Shown piece after piece: positions 23,755 to 34,262 of a stretch of DNA of 64,000 bases; position 1 is the first letter of the stretch, and every line of letters starts with the position of its first letter. Origin of the DNA: Tubiluchus corallicola. Lineage: Eukaryota > Priapulida > Priapulimorpha > Priapulimorphida > Tubiluchidae. The DNA lies in NCBI GenBank assembly GCA_030141605.1, contig JAQGDQ010000089.1, forward strand, positions 310,001 through 374,000, in the 5' to 3' direction. The position numbers were made by a program, and so were the translations under genes. Below the pieces are notes generated by a model. The model did no database searches. It saw nothing but the letters and a program-made list of their open reading frames with translations, and had not been told where the DNA came from.

Positions 23755-23850
23755 TTTTACTCGGATTGCCTGGATACATCATATAGCAAATCATAATGTT
23801 ATGACTCATGGTTTTACTGACTAGACATCCAGGCTACTCGTTTTTGTAGT
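23755..23850. repeat. Stem-loop / foldback 2
   Basis: The left arm ACTCGGATTGCCTGGAT (about 23759-23775) pairs, with small bulges, with the inverse of ATCCAGGCTACTCGT (about 23827-23841). It lies 25-30 bp from the preceding stem-loop, and the two may be parts of one decayed element. Confidence 0.5.
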
Positions 23851-23864
23851 AATAATTACACAAG

Positions 23865-24026
23865 ATGAACATTTATGAGACACTCAAGAAACGTGAAAGA
23901 TTAGTGAGGGCGAAGGCTATGCCACATGACGGAATAGAAAATGGAAAGGATATGAGAGTTGCGAAGAGGTATACCACGGCGGCTTGGGAAGGTTACGAAG
24001 AAGAAAAGATAATCGACTTTTTTTGA
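23865..24026 (+). CDS. Small ORF candidate, 53 aa
   Basis: An ATG-to-TGA frame of 53 codons has a highly charged, protein-like composition (LKKRERLVRAKAMP near the start, WEGYEEEKIIDFF at the end) and a helical heptad feel. No known domain is recognised. There is no clear splice acceptor upstream or donor inside, and it begins only 15 bp after stem-loop 2, so it could be a fragment of a transposon ORF. It is too short to exclude chance. Confidence 0.2.
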   Translation: MNIYETLKKRERLVRAKAMPHDGIENGKDMRVAKRYTTAAWEGYEEEKIIDFF

Positions 24027-25204
24027 TAAAAATATATGATACAACGTGACAGGTTACACTTATACAACTAATGGGTAAACAAAAACGCATGTTCATTTAT
24101 TGATTTTCATTAAAGTAAGAAGTATGTCAAAGATGAATTAAATAAAGACTTACAGGGAAATACATTTTAACTGGCAAACGGTAGAATTTGACCATTAGTA
24201 CGAACTGAACTACGATTTAGGATTTCCAGCTATACGTACGCTAGCACAAAAACTATGTTTGCAGATTGTTCAAAACCATATAATTTCATAATGAAATGTG
24301 AAATCGACTCATTAAAAATCCCAACCTTCAACTCATTCTATTTTTTCTGGCATATTCCTTATTGCATTCTTACAGAGCTCTACGAAACACCCAAATTACA
24401 TAAAACGCTCATTGTAAAACCTGGGAAGACTTGCAAAACGCGAATGTTCTTTTTTGTTTGAAAACGAGTGTCAAGTAATCTAGGTATTACGCAGTCGGTT
24501 AAAAAATCACCAACAAAGACGAACATTTTCTCTTGAAAGCAATTACATGTTGTAAATTTAAAGAGTTTGAATGCTTTTCACACTAATAGTCAAGGGTTGA
24601 ACTTAGCAGGTACTACAACAATATTACGCCACTTAACCTTAACTGGGGATTAAAGTGTTCACAGTATTCGTGTGTGTGTGTATGCTGCTACAAACAGCAT
24701 TAAGGGTGCAGTCTCAAATGTAATTCAAAAACTCTAATGTAACAAAGAACTTGCGTATCGAATTAGCTATCGTCCTCTACCCGTGTACATGCCTACATGT
24801 GCAGTAGATATGCACTAAGCAGCTTTTTGAACATAGCGGTATGGTATAGATGCACAAAATTTTGGTTCAATTCTTCCGGAAAATATAAAACCCGACGGAG
24901 TAGGTTTTTGCACCACAAAGTACTTCAGACGCAGAAAAAAGCGCGTGTAGATGGTATCTTGCATCATCTATTCCGCTTCTTAACCGCTATTAGCAGCCGA
25001 ATTTATACAAAAAAATCTTAATCAAATTCCAGGGACGCGCACGTGCTTTCAATGTGTGGCTATCAAATCTCTGAACTGGATGGGTAAAAATGGCACCAAC
25101 CACTTGTCTACAGGTTGCCCACATTAACAGAGAGCTGCTCAGGAAGATAATGTTAATGTTAGTCGAATAGGAAAGGATGACTGCTTCCTTAGATAAAAAG
25201 TAAA
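24027..25204. other. Stretch without a recognised gene
   Basis: Nothing beyond a short GT run at about 24670-24681. Frames at 24255-24461 and 24797-25021 carry no recognisable motif. Confidence 0.5.
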
Positions 25205-25570
25205 TTCCAACAGCTGAGCTATCACAAGGGCTACCAAATTATTCATAGAGAAGTTGATGTTGATTTTGACAGACTTTTTAGCCGTCTATCTTGCAATAGA
25301 ACAAGGCAAAATCATTCTCTGAAGCTTTTCGTGTGCTAAAGTATCATCTGGTCAATTTTTCTCAGAGCGAGTTGTACCGATTTGGAACTCCTTGCCTAAA
25401 CATGTTGATGGTACACCCCCTCGCGACTACTTAAAATATTAGATTATTTAAAAGCCCTTAAATAAAGTTAACTTACATAAATTTCTTGCACTTTGTATCT
25501 TCACCAGATTCTTGTAAATATTGTATTTGCAAGCATTTCGCCAACACGTTTTATACTTATTGTTTTTATT
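25205..25570 (+). mobile_element. CR1/L2-type LINE 3' fragment, frameshifted
   Basis: One frame reads KGYQIIHREVDVDFDRLFSR then TRQNHSLKLF. The next frame reads FFSERVVPIWNSLPKHVDG and stops at TAG 25439-25441. This is the consecutive C-terminal architecture of CR1/L2-type reverse transcriptases (YKI.HG.VDVDFD.FF, TRGHS.KL, FF..R.V..WN.LP..V). The switch of frame between the two blocks shows at least one indel. The AT-rich 3' trailer continues to 25574, where a solo LTR interrupts it, and resumes at 25877. Dead copy. Confidence 0.85.
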
Positions 25571-25574
25571 ATAT

Positions 25575-25876
25575 TGTAACGGATCCGGGGTCCGTGCGCG
25601 GATCCGCCTCAGGATGTATAAAGCGGCATACAAGTTATGAAGTACTACAGCAGACGAGAAAAGTAAAAAGAATACGAATGTAAAATAAACTTTGTATAAA
25701 AATCAGCAAACCTACAGCATTCACTCTTACAGACAGAAAGGCCAGGTTGGAATCGTCAAATTACGGCGTGCATTCTGGGCTTCTAGACTATTATACAGAT
25801 ACATTTGCATTACTGGGCTTCTCGACTATACCCATTACTAACATTATGGGGTTAGTCAAAACCCGTCTTCGTAACA
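25575..25876 (+). mobile_element. Solo LTR (Gypsy-type likely) nested in the LINE tail
   Basis: The 302 bp unit begins TGTAACGGATCC and ends CTTCGTAACA, so its ends are the inverted TGT(A/T)ACG / CG(T)TAACA. It is bracketed by the exact 4 bp duplication ATAT (25571-25574 and 25877-25880). Internal signals are in LTR order: a palindromic GGATCC-rich U3 patch, TATAAAG at 25617-25623, and AATAAA at 25684-25689. No internal retroelement region is adjacent, so it is a solo LTR left by recombination. Gypsy affiliation is inferred from ends, size and target length only. Confidence 0.75.
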
Positions 25877-25965
25877 ATATTTTATTATTAGTGTGAATAA
25901 AATAAATAAATGAAATATTATATTTTATTATTAGTGTGAATAAACTAAATAAATGAAATAAACTG
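25877..25965 (+). repeat. LINE tail continuation with 43 bp tandem duplication
   Basis: TATTTTATTATTAGTGTGAA starts at 25878 and again at 25921, giving two 43 bp units ending in AAATAAATGAAATA. It resembles the interrupted LINE 3' trailer upstream of the LTR, which supports the nesting order LINE first, LTR second. Confidence 0.7.
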
Positions 25966-27379
25966 TGCAACCAAACTTTATTCATATAAATCATTCTGAC
26001 AAAATTCAGTTTTGAAAGCTCCTCCAAGAGACATTGCAAGCATGTAGCTAATAATATGAACACCATTATTAAAAATACGAAGCAGATTTTTAATCAAACT
26101 TCGTTTCCCACCTCAACGACATTAAATTTTCTCTGTAGGGCTAGATTATTGCTTCATGATCATGTCAGAAAATGGTAGTTTCTATGTCAAATGTTGCAAA
26201 TTACACAGTTTGTGAAATATAAATAATTTGTTCACTAGTCTTGAAAGAAAAAACACGAAAAGCTGTTCTGGAAATCAAAAAGTCTTGTAAAAACTTCTAA
26301 TGATCGCTACTGTGTTCAAGCTACGCGTCTGAATTTCTCTAAAATACAAGAATTTGTGTAATAATCTTGTTTAGATAGTATATAAATTTACAGCTTCTAA
26401 ATAATGAACATTACTATGAACCGGTTACACGTATCACAAACGTGTTAGGAAAAATTACGGTTTATAACCACAACCGCTAGAAAGAGGTTTTCCTCTTTCA
26501 AACACGGGTTTTCACAACACACGTCAGGGCAATTTTTTCTTTGTCATTGTGCCAAGGTTTGGCCAGCACCACCCGCCAAGCACTTAACAAGGGACTCTTT
26601 TGTAGGAATTAAACTCCCGTTTATACGTTTCAGTGACTTACTACTAGTCAGAAAGTTAGGCAGAAAGCAAAAAGTGGGTATGTGGTAAGTTCTAGCAAGC
26701 TTGTAATCTACACACTGAGAGTAATGCATGGATTGTAACAGATGAATGCATTCTCGAAGCTCATTCTGATCAAATTATTTTAAACTCAAACATCGACTTG
26801 ATGAATCGGCTGCAGCTTTGAAGCGGCAGTTTCTAAAGAATTCATTTTGCTGGCATGTAAAGAGTTATTTGCATATTTATTCGCTATTAAGCAGTGTGTT
26901 ATCAATGTTTACAACGCGTTAATACAGTGGAAAAAACATAATACTGGCAGAATATCTCATCAATCTATAGCTTTTGCACTGTCATTCAAAGAGGCGCGGA
27001 AGAGGCAGAGTGATAGCAAAATGAGAGAAGACGACGATAAATTTGTCAAACTAAAATAGAAAAAATAAGACACAGAGCTTGTTCACACTGAAATCTCTTT
27101 TCATTTATAACGTACATAATTATACAGATAACCAAAGTGTTCATAAATTAATTTTAAACATAAACACCTGAATGGACTTTAATAAGCAAAAGCTGTAGAA
27201 CTAAATGTTGAGTACTTCCCCAAGTTCTTTTTAAAGTTTGCACCCAAGAGAAAAAACATGCTTATAGTCTAATAAGATTGGTACCTATAAATGTAATTAT
27301 AAATGTCCAGCTTTTCCAAGGACAAGACTAACAATACTTTCACCTTTCCCGAAAAACAAAATATTACGGAAGGAGTTTA
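25966..27379. other. Stretch without a recognised gene
   Basis: Downstream (minus sense) of the ADAMTS exon at 27583, so probably intronic for that gene. I looked for the metalloprotease zinc-site exon (HE..H..G) on the minus strand here and did not recognise it. Nothing else was seen. Confidence 0.45.
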
Positions 27380-27506
27380 CAATTCCCCATACAATTTAAA
27401 TACCCTAACCCAGCCCGAACCCTAACCCTAACACAACCCCTACCCTAACGCTAACCCTAATCCAGCCCTAATCCGCTTCACGAACTAATTTTTGCGTGGG
27501 GAATTA
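27380..27506 (-). mobile_element. Short inverted-repeat element with telomere-like core, copy 2
   Basis: Ends CAATTCCCCATAC and GCGTGGGGAATTA are inverted repeats, flanked by TA on both sides (27378-27379, 27507-27508). The core is a degenerate CCCTAA array (27402-27473), that is TTAGGG on the minus strand. TATTTAAATTGTATGGGGAATTG on the minus strand corresponds to the end of copy 1 at 1764-1854. It lies 76 bp downstream of the donor of an ADAMTS exon, inside the intron. Confidence 0.7.
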
Positions 27507-27582
27507 TAAACCTTAGCCAATCATTAGCATGTGCTATAGCATACAAACGTGCATAAAGAATCAAAGATACATCTTCCCTTAC

Positions 27583-27733
27583 CTTTGACACCACAATGTT
27601 CTGTAGACGAAGAATTTCTAAACCGTCTTTTGTATATAACATGAGGTTTCTGAGACGTCTCGTCAAGACTGGAAGACGTTGACTTAAGAGGTTCTACAAA
27701 ATACTCCTCTGTGCTGGTCCTGAAGCTGCCAAA
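27583..27733 (-). CDS. ADAMTS-family metalloprotease, prodomain exon (second of two found)
   Basis: The exon encodes 50 residues plus one base: FGSFRTSTEEYFVEPL near the start, KPHVIYKRR in the middle and EHCGVK at the end. This is the distal half of an ADAMTS/reprolysin prodomain: the EYFIEPL block, the PH.IY+R block and a Cys in an HCGV context that in M12B proteases is the cysteine-switch region. The acceptor is a pyrimidine-rich TTCTGTTTCAG (ending 27734) and the donor is AAAG/GTAAGG (27582-27581). It joins in phase 0 to the exon at 45132-45514, giving CHGL-FGSFRT, exactly the spacing seen in the family. The exon leaves phase 1, so the next exon must begin in phase 1 below 27583; it was not found. 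Which ADAMTS paralogue this is cannot be told. Confidence 0.93.
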
Positions 27734-27800
27734 CTGAAACAGAAGAACAAGAGTGGTATAACTAATATCAATGAAGCACTGCATTTAAAAATTGTTATAG

Positions 27801-27897
27801 TTGATGACGATGACAACGACGACGACGATGATGATGATAATGATGATGACGACGACGACGACGACGACGACGATGATGATGATGATGATGATGATGG
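27801..27897. repeat. GAT/GAC trinucleotide microsatellite
   Basis: Runs of GAC and GAT triplets begin 68 bp upstream (minus sense) of the ADAMTS acceptor. The Met/Thr-rich plus-strand frame over it is a repeat artefact. Confidence 0.95.
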
Positions 27898-27986
27898 TCA
27901 GTGAGCTGCTGCAGATGCTGGTAACGATATGTAAAATAATTCATTTACGATCCAGCAAATTACAATACATTACAATCATACACATG

Positions 27987-28092
27987 TATGATGACGATAA
28001 CAATGACGACGACGACTACAACGACGACGATGATGATGATAAGAATGACGATAATGAAGTTTCGATAAAAAGGACACCGACAACGACGACTA
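27987..28092. repeat. Second GAT/GAC microsatellite
   Basis: A degenerate continuation of the preceding array after a 90 bp gap: GATGAC, CGACGACGA and GATGATGAT blocks, then CGACAACGACGACTACG. Confidence 0.85.
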
Positions 28093-29004
28093 CGCCCTCC
28101 TGACCAATATTACTATAACGTTAGTCAAAAATAAGGTTATCAAACTCATATGCAATTATTTTAATTCACATCAAGAAAGACGCACATAGCGATGTTGTAA
28201 CAGATACTATTTAGTACCCCTTTGGTTCAGCATAATATACAAGCTTGCCATCAAAGGCAGCTTTGCTTAAATGTACAATATTTACTGCAGTTCAGCATTA
28301 TAAACTAACACAGCACCCCTGGTGATAGTCACCCAATATTTTACCCGTGCAGTTGCGGTTAGGATGGAAATAAACAAAAAGCTGCGAACTTGTTGTCAGA
28401 ATGGTTTTTCGGAAAACTAAACAAAGCAAAGGCAAGCGGTCATGGAGCGGAAATTCCCTAAACCTGAAAGTTTTATAAACACGGTAGTAAACAGGATTTC
28501 AGCTGTTATCATCTATCATTGGTAATGTTTCTTGCAAAAACTATAGTGGACTCGGGCTACAGAAGAATGAGCCGTTAAGTAAAATACCTCGTTAATTAAA
28601 ACTAACGAGAGGCGACAAACATTTATTATGGGTGAAAGTTCTGGCATAAATCACTACTAGTGGACATAGCAAACTCTCTCTGGTGTATCTCATGATCTGC
28701 CTCTTCCTTTTTGTCTTCTTTTCTTCTCTTTGTAATTCGGATGGACTGAAGTTCTATTCGCATTCAGTGCAGATCCTGAACTAGAGACGGTTTCGTACCA
28801 AATTCAGTATGAAGTTCTGCACCAAGTTTAGGTTTAATACGAACTTACGTCGTACGATTTCAAGTGGTTCTTTTCACAGACAGACAGAAAAATTGACACC
28901 TGACAAGACTGGCCAATAGGTAAGAATGGACAGTAGACAAAACAAACTGACAAGAGACAAGTACTGTTACCATATTTATATAGCTTAATATAAAACAAAA
29001 AAAA
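28093..29004. other. Intronic stretch, nothing recognised
   Basis: No exon, RNA gene or element boundary was recognised apart from a short poly-A run at 28998-29007. Confidence 0.5.
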
Positions 29005-29085
29005 AACGCTAATAGCTCAAGTAGACAGGGTGACCGAGCGAGTAGTTGAAGTTTTATCTCTGGCGAGGATTCAAATACAGACCAA
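29005..29085 (+). mobile_element. Weak tRNA-like (SINE head) sequence
   Basis: AATAGCTCAAGTAGACAGGG resembles an A box and GAGGATTCAAATAC (about 29064) a B box at tRNA-like spacing, right after a poly-A run. The cloverleaf does not close well. Decayed SINE or coincidence. Confidence 0.3.
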
Positions 29086-29586
29086 GATTTGACCTTGAAA
29101 ATCAATAACTCACTCGCGGTTCTTTCAGCAGTTAAGAATCACTGGATGAATGTTCATAACAGGTGTCAAATTAAAGAGGATAAAACTTGGAGAGATCATT
29201 TTCAAGATTTTCTCTTTGTAAGGCATGTTAGCCATGTTTGCATAACTGATAACAACCTGTAAACTGTCAAGCTCAGCCAGCCTCCTTTTCAATGTTCAAT
29301 TTTACAAATAGCGAAAGTAAAATGTTTTGTTGGATCGAATCATCATCAAAAACGAATTAGTACAGATAAAAATAATAAGAAAGTCCTACAATAGAGAAAC
29401 GAAAAGGCAAGGCGTTTTTGTTCTGTAACAAATCTGTTATGATTTTAACGTGGTCTCTGGTGAGCACCCGGATTAGTATGCTTGCTGAACTCTGCGATTT
29501 TCTGTCTTTTCTCTTCTCTTTCTTCAAAATTTTAAAGATAGTCCATACTGCATACTGTTATATTAATGTCTTTTAACTGGGAGGTG
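29086..29586. other. Intronic stretch, nothing recognised
   Basis: No feature recognised. Confidence 0.5.
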
Positions 29587-29735
29587 GTGCTGACAAGCCA
29601 CTAGCGTAACAGTGTTTAGTTTTTTGCTGGATTACTGCTGCGGTTACCTGCCTGAAGGGCAGATTTCTTTTATTTTAGAATTCTGCCTGCCCAACGTCTA
29701 CAATAGACGTGACGGGCGTATGATGATGATGATTT
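29587..29735 (+). repeat. Dispersed SINE-like repeat, copy 1
   Basis: About 149 bp aligning end to end with 61469-61616. Shared landmarks are GTGCTGACAAGCCACT, TAGTTTTTTGCTGGATTA, GGCAGATTTCTTT, ATTCTG(C/T)CTGCC, GTCTACAAT and a terminal TGATGATGATGAT run. A trinucleotide tail at one end is typical of SINEs or LINE 3' ends. The internal GGCAGATTTC and the inverse-like GAATTCTGCC could pair. No coding capacity. Confidence 0.8.
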
Positions 29736-30386
29736 CACTTGATGTGTTTTTATACGGGAACCCAATGATTATTTTTAGTTTACTCACCTGGAAACATATA
29801 TAGCTAAAAGATACTGAAAGTATTTTATTCTGCAACTTACATTATTTTTCTTTAATCAACTTTTGTATAATTGTGTTAAGTTTCTGATATGGTGATGTAG
29901 AACTTAAGTTAAATGCTTTGTATATTTTAGAGTCAATTTTACTTTAGCTGAGAATACATCTTGGCAGAGGTCAAAATGTCCTTACGGATAGTTTTTTAAA
30001 TAAATTTTAAGATAATTTAATATATAATGATCGTGAAATAGAACCACCATTTTGGGTAATCAAACACGACCAAAAAAAGAAATGTGAGACTGTCAGGAGT
30101 GAGCTTGTTTTTAAACCAGAGACATTTGGATTAGTAAGCCATGACCACTAGACTCCACATCTCCTTGTGATAATGACAGGTTTCACTCAATCCTAATGGC
30201 TCACAAGCAATACCTGCCAATTTCAAGTGTTAGTTTACCAATGCTAAGGCAATTACTAACTGGATTAATTTTTTGCGATTCATTTTGAAATTATCTGCGG
30301 GTGTAAATTATTCAAAGTGTCATTTAAAGATAGTATTATGCTATTTATAGTAATTATTAATTATTCCATCATTAATAAATAATATT
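29736..30386. other. Intronic stretch, nothing recognised
   Basis: AT-rich, no feature recognised. Confidence 0.5.
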
Positions 30387-30388
30387 GA

Positions 30389-30476
30389 ACAAGGGACTGA
30401 GTAGTTTAGTGGACAGGATACTGGACTCGTAATCCAAAAGTTCTTGGTCAAATTCAGGCTCAATAATGACTTTTTT
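30389..30476 (+). tRNA. tRNA-Thr(CGT)-like sequence, probably pseudogene or SINE head
   Basis: TAGTTTAGTGGACAGGATA (about 30403-30421) is a good tRNA D arm/A box. The anticodon arm TGGA-CTCGTAA-TCCA has a 7-nt loop with U33 and anticodon CGT (Thr). The T arm GGTCAAATTC is one base short of the GGTTCAAATCC consensus. A run of T at 30471-30477 could terminate Pol III. The acceptor stem pairs only partly, so function as a tRNA is doubtful. Confidence 0.45.
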
Positions 30477-30619
30477 TGTATTTCCTTTCTTTTCCGTTGT
30501 CTAGTTTACGAAAATACAAATGTCAGTATATGGCATCACTGTGTTGTTTTTTGTGTTAAAAATTAAATTTTTTGACCATTTTACCCACGACAGACTTGTT
30601 GTTAATTCGGCGATGTTCT

Positions 30620-31110
30620 GTGTGGTGCGCTGCTGCAAAGCTGTAGCATGCGGAAGTTGCACGGCGGTTTGTTGCAAAGCTGAAACATGTAGTGGATTGT
30701 TGCAAAGCTGCAAGATGTGGAAGTTGCATGATGGTTTGTTGCAAAGTTGCAACATGTGGAAGTTGCACGGCAACTTGTTAGAAAGCTGTAACATGGAGTG
30801 GGTTGCTGCCAAGCTGCAACATGTGGAAGTTGTATGGCGGTTTGATGCAAAGCTGCAACATGTAGCGGGTTGCTGCAAATCTGCAACAAGTGGAAATTAC
30901 ACAGCAGCTTGCTGCAAAGCTGCAACATGTGGCAGTTGTAAATGCCAATGTTTTGTACTGTGGGTTGTTCAATGTTCAACTACATGCGGCAGTCGCAGGC
31001 GGCATTGTTCATGCGGTGCATTGTTGCAAACACGCAACACGAGGCAGCGGCAGACGGTTATTTTCTATTATGGTGGGCTGTTGTAAAGCTGCAACATGAG
31101 GCAGTCGGAG
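30620..31110. repeat. Minisatellite with alternating about 40 and about 28 bp units
   Basis: TTGCAAAGCTGCAACATGTGG-like cores (20 bp core GCAAAGCTGCAACATGTGGA) recur at about 30631, 30671, 30699, 30737, 30779, 30803, 30844, 30870 and 30910, with a last copy near 31083. Intervals are either about 40 bp (with a GAAGTTGCACGGCGGTTT extension) or about 27 bp (with GTAGCGGGTTGCT). The 188-codon plus-strand frame and the minus-strand frames through it are Cys/Ala-rich artefacts of the repeat. Confidence 0.9.
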
Positions 31111-32496
31111 ACTCCCATCATAATAACTCGATGTTTATCATCTTGCGGTTAAGGGAAAGTATTTACTGTTACGTCTCAACAACTGGCAAAAATGCTCTAA
31201 TTTAATCCGTCTTCAACCCTTAATGAAATCATGCTGTGGATATCTTCACCGGAATTCAGAAACTGTGAAGCGCCTGGATCAATGGAGGAGGAAGCTTTTA
31301 CGATGGACGAGAAAGTAGAAACAGAAAAAAGGACCGAACAGAGGAGAGTGTAAAAGAGTGAGAAAGAGTAAGAGAGAAACAGAGAGCGAGGAAGGGAGAA
31401 AGGGGTGGCGGTAGATACAGAAAAAAGGAGAGATCACTTTGTTACAATTAAGGATTAGTCGTCGTTTTTATGGCAGACGCAAACGTCTTTAAACCGATAA
31501 TTCATCATCATTACATACGATAATCTACAAATTGATGAAGCACTGAACAGATTTCGATGCTGATGATGATAACGATGATGAAGTTGAAGATTTGCTGATT
31601 GATAATCAATGTTTATTGGCGACGACAGCAATTAAAATATTTGGTCTATGATAACAATTCTGTTGCTGCTGCTAATGATGATATTAATAACACTGATGAT
31701 AATGATGGTGATAATAATTATTGTGAACAAGAAGAAAAAAAGAAGATGATGATGACAGACGAAAGTGATAAAGTGTAGTAAAATCCCTTCAAATTCTGCA
31801 AACTATTTTTCTTTTCAAACAAACTGAAACTCTCTTTGAAGTCTGTAGTCTCTGTTGGACCGGTTAACGAATTCAAGTTTAAGCTTATTCGTGCAGTTTT
31901 TTTAAGAATATAAACTGTCTTAATCATTACAAACGATCTCACTGACATTGTTAGTGGTGTTAGAAAGTGAAAAATTAAGTCCTGTCTTTTTAGTTTTTAA
32001 ATGTGCATTTAACGAATATCTTTTTTCAATTGAGACTGATGCAAGATTATCCGAATAATTAGAAAAATCGAATACTTGTAAATTTCGCATGCATACATGT
32101 GCTCCTACCCTAAACACGCATGCTGTATGTAATGTATATTCTCCTCCAGGGCAGTGAAAAGCGCATGCAGGCGGTTATTCGACTTTGTGAGATACATGGC
32201 CATGAAGCTGTTCAACTAATCAAACGTGTAATGAATATCCAATCAAACGTGTAATCAATATCCAATCCGCTAATCAGTCGGATCCGATTCCCGATATACG
32301 TTCATTTTCGCTTTTCCAAGGAAGATGGTCCTATAATATTTTATAGGGGGTATTAATGGTTGCGATAAATGTTGTAAAGCCGTCAGTCAAAAAGTTCAAG
32401 CTAGTGTCACACTTAAACACTGAAATTACACAAAAAAAACGTTGATAAACTTCACTGCTGGTGTTGCCCTCGTCAGCACCTGTTGCAGCTACAACT
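31111..32496. other. Intronic stretch with degenerate GAT repeats
   Basis: Degenerate GAT/GATAAT triplet runs lie at about 31556-31580 and 31668-31757, and a purine-rich stretch at 31300-31430. A repeated phrase (A)ATCAAACGTGTAAT...ATATCCAATC occurs twice at 32219-32270. No gene was recognised. Confidence 0.6.
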
Positions 32497-32519
32497 GTTG
32501 TTGTTGTTGTTGTTGTTGT
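32497..32519. repeat. GTT microsatellite
   Basis: Short (TTG)n run responsible for the poly-Cys and poly-Asn frames on the two strands. Confidence 0.9.
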
Positions 32520-34205
32520 CTTTCCTGTTACTCTTGTACTTGTCGGTTTTTGTTGCTGTATTTTTTCCGTTTTCTTGTTTCGTCACCATCCTTGCTGCTG
32601 TTAGTAAATTTTTGCAATAATTCAAATCCAAAAAACAAAACTGCTCCATCCAAGGTAGTGCCATTGTTACTTTTATTGTTACTAGAATGAGCTGCCCAAA
32701 GTACTATCTCCAATCAAATACTATCTTTTGGCAGGTGATTTGAAAAAAAGTTATGTAGGGAACAGGCGTGTGAGCCTGTGTTGTTGCCGGATGCCCTGTC
32801 GTCTATACAATCGCTTAGGTATAGAATGTTGGATTGTCGTGCCCTTTTCATCAAGGCGAGACTCACAACCTCAATAATTTTATGACGTCTTATAATAGCT
32901 TTTGTAATTATTCCTTGCTGACGCTCTTCTTTTTCAGTTTAAATTTTTTGTAAAGTATAGCTGTTTTTCGCACAGACCTAGAACACTGTTTGAAACGTTT
33001 CCGCAGAAGAAACAAAAAATTGCGAAAACCCAATAAAATCATCACCCAATAGAAATGAAGCCATGCTAACACCGCCCACCCATTCATCAAATGAAAATCT
33101 GCGTTCTAGATACCATCGTTCCTGACCACCACGTTCATCTAGTTCAAAGATCGAGCGACAAGATAAGATTCCAGGCCATTAACATGTCGACTTTACTAGG
33201 CTATGTGACGCTTCATCTAGTCAGCGAAGCCAAGTTCAACGACGCGACCAACGGGAAAACCCATAACTCCGACATCCTAATTTTGCTTGAATTTTGTTAA
33301 TTTCACACCAAATTCAAATACTGGTTTCCTCCTCAGATCGTGTTAGAAATATTTTGCTGCTTACCTTGCTCAAGTTGATTGATAGTGATAGTATCGTTTA
33401 CGTTATGCATTTTATCAAGTTCTCTTTAATTGGGTAGTAATTATGCATCAGCAGTAAAACAAAATGTCCATAATGAAACAGAGATCAGAACCAAAAGTAC
33501 TGTAGATGTTCGCCGGGTGTTTCAGAGTAACTTGTTACAAACGGGGTTGGTTTTGTTGTAAACATAGGATCTAGGCATGATCTGGCTGACATAATTTAGC
33601 CTGCAAGAGCTCACCGTAGTGTCAACATACGTAAGTCTAGAGTATTGTGGACTACAGCCAAGTACCGGTTGATGGCAGTGTTCGGCGAATCTGACACCAA
33701 CAGAAGAATTTCAATGCCGGATTTTGGCGTAATTTACTGGCAAAACTGCAACTTGGTGGCAACACCAGCGCGGGGTAGCAGTGAAAACTGGTAGCAGCCA
33801 TCGAACAATGAAGCTGACAAGATTCCTTTTACGACAAGTCTGGGCGGCCTCGATATCAAAATGGCTTCTTTTGTCAGTGAAGCCCGACCATACAGCAATG
33901 AGATCATCAATCAATGATCCCTAATAGGTATGCCATGGACTGTGGAACTGACACAGATATGGTTGGGGGGTTGATGACCTGCCGGGTCTGAACTACATTT
34001 CCCTTGTCAATGAATTACACGTGGTAAACGGATGCCTATTTAAAAACTCGTGAAGCCAAAAGTAAAGAAAACCGACAATGTACTTATCAGTTGGCTAGCG
34101 TCCAAAAAAAAGCTGGAAGGTCGGAATAACAGAGCACAAGGAGGAAGTCGGTGGAAAGGATGAAGTCGATAGACTGCAGCAATAGAGAAGGCACAACTGT
34201 AGAAA
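32520..34205. other. Intronic stretch, nothing firmly recognised
   Basis: The plus frame 33091-33300 is ordinary-looking in composition but has no motif. Nothing else was recognised. Confidence 0.4.
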
Positions 34206-34217
34206 ATGCAAAAATCA

Positions 34218-34262
34218 CATTTTGATGGACTGGAGACTGGAATGGGCTGGACATGTGGTTAC
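34218..34262 (+). mobile_element. LINE C-terminal remnant (RLEWAGHV block)
   Basis: In one frame the sequence GACTGGAGACTGGAATGGGC and the following bases read DWRLEWAGHVVT, matching the (R)RLRW.GHV.R. block found near the C-terminus of many non-LTR reverse transcriptases. Only this block is recognisable and the flanks are decayed. Short, so moderate confidence. Confidence 0.4.

Noticed and set aside
26544-26729. Minus-strand exon of the ADAMTS catalytic domain
   Set aside because: The frame lacks the VVAD, HE..H or Cys patterns of the catalytic domain and no acceptor or donor flanks it.
30520-31086. 188-codon plus-strand ORF, the longest in the window
   Set aside because: It runs through the GCAAAGCTGCAACATG minisatellite; the Cys/Lys/Leu-rich protein is a translation of the repeat, and minus-strand frames are equally open.
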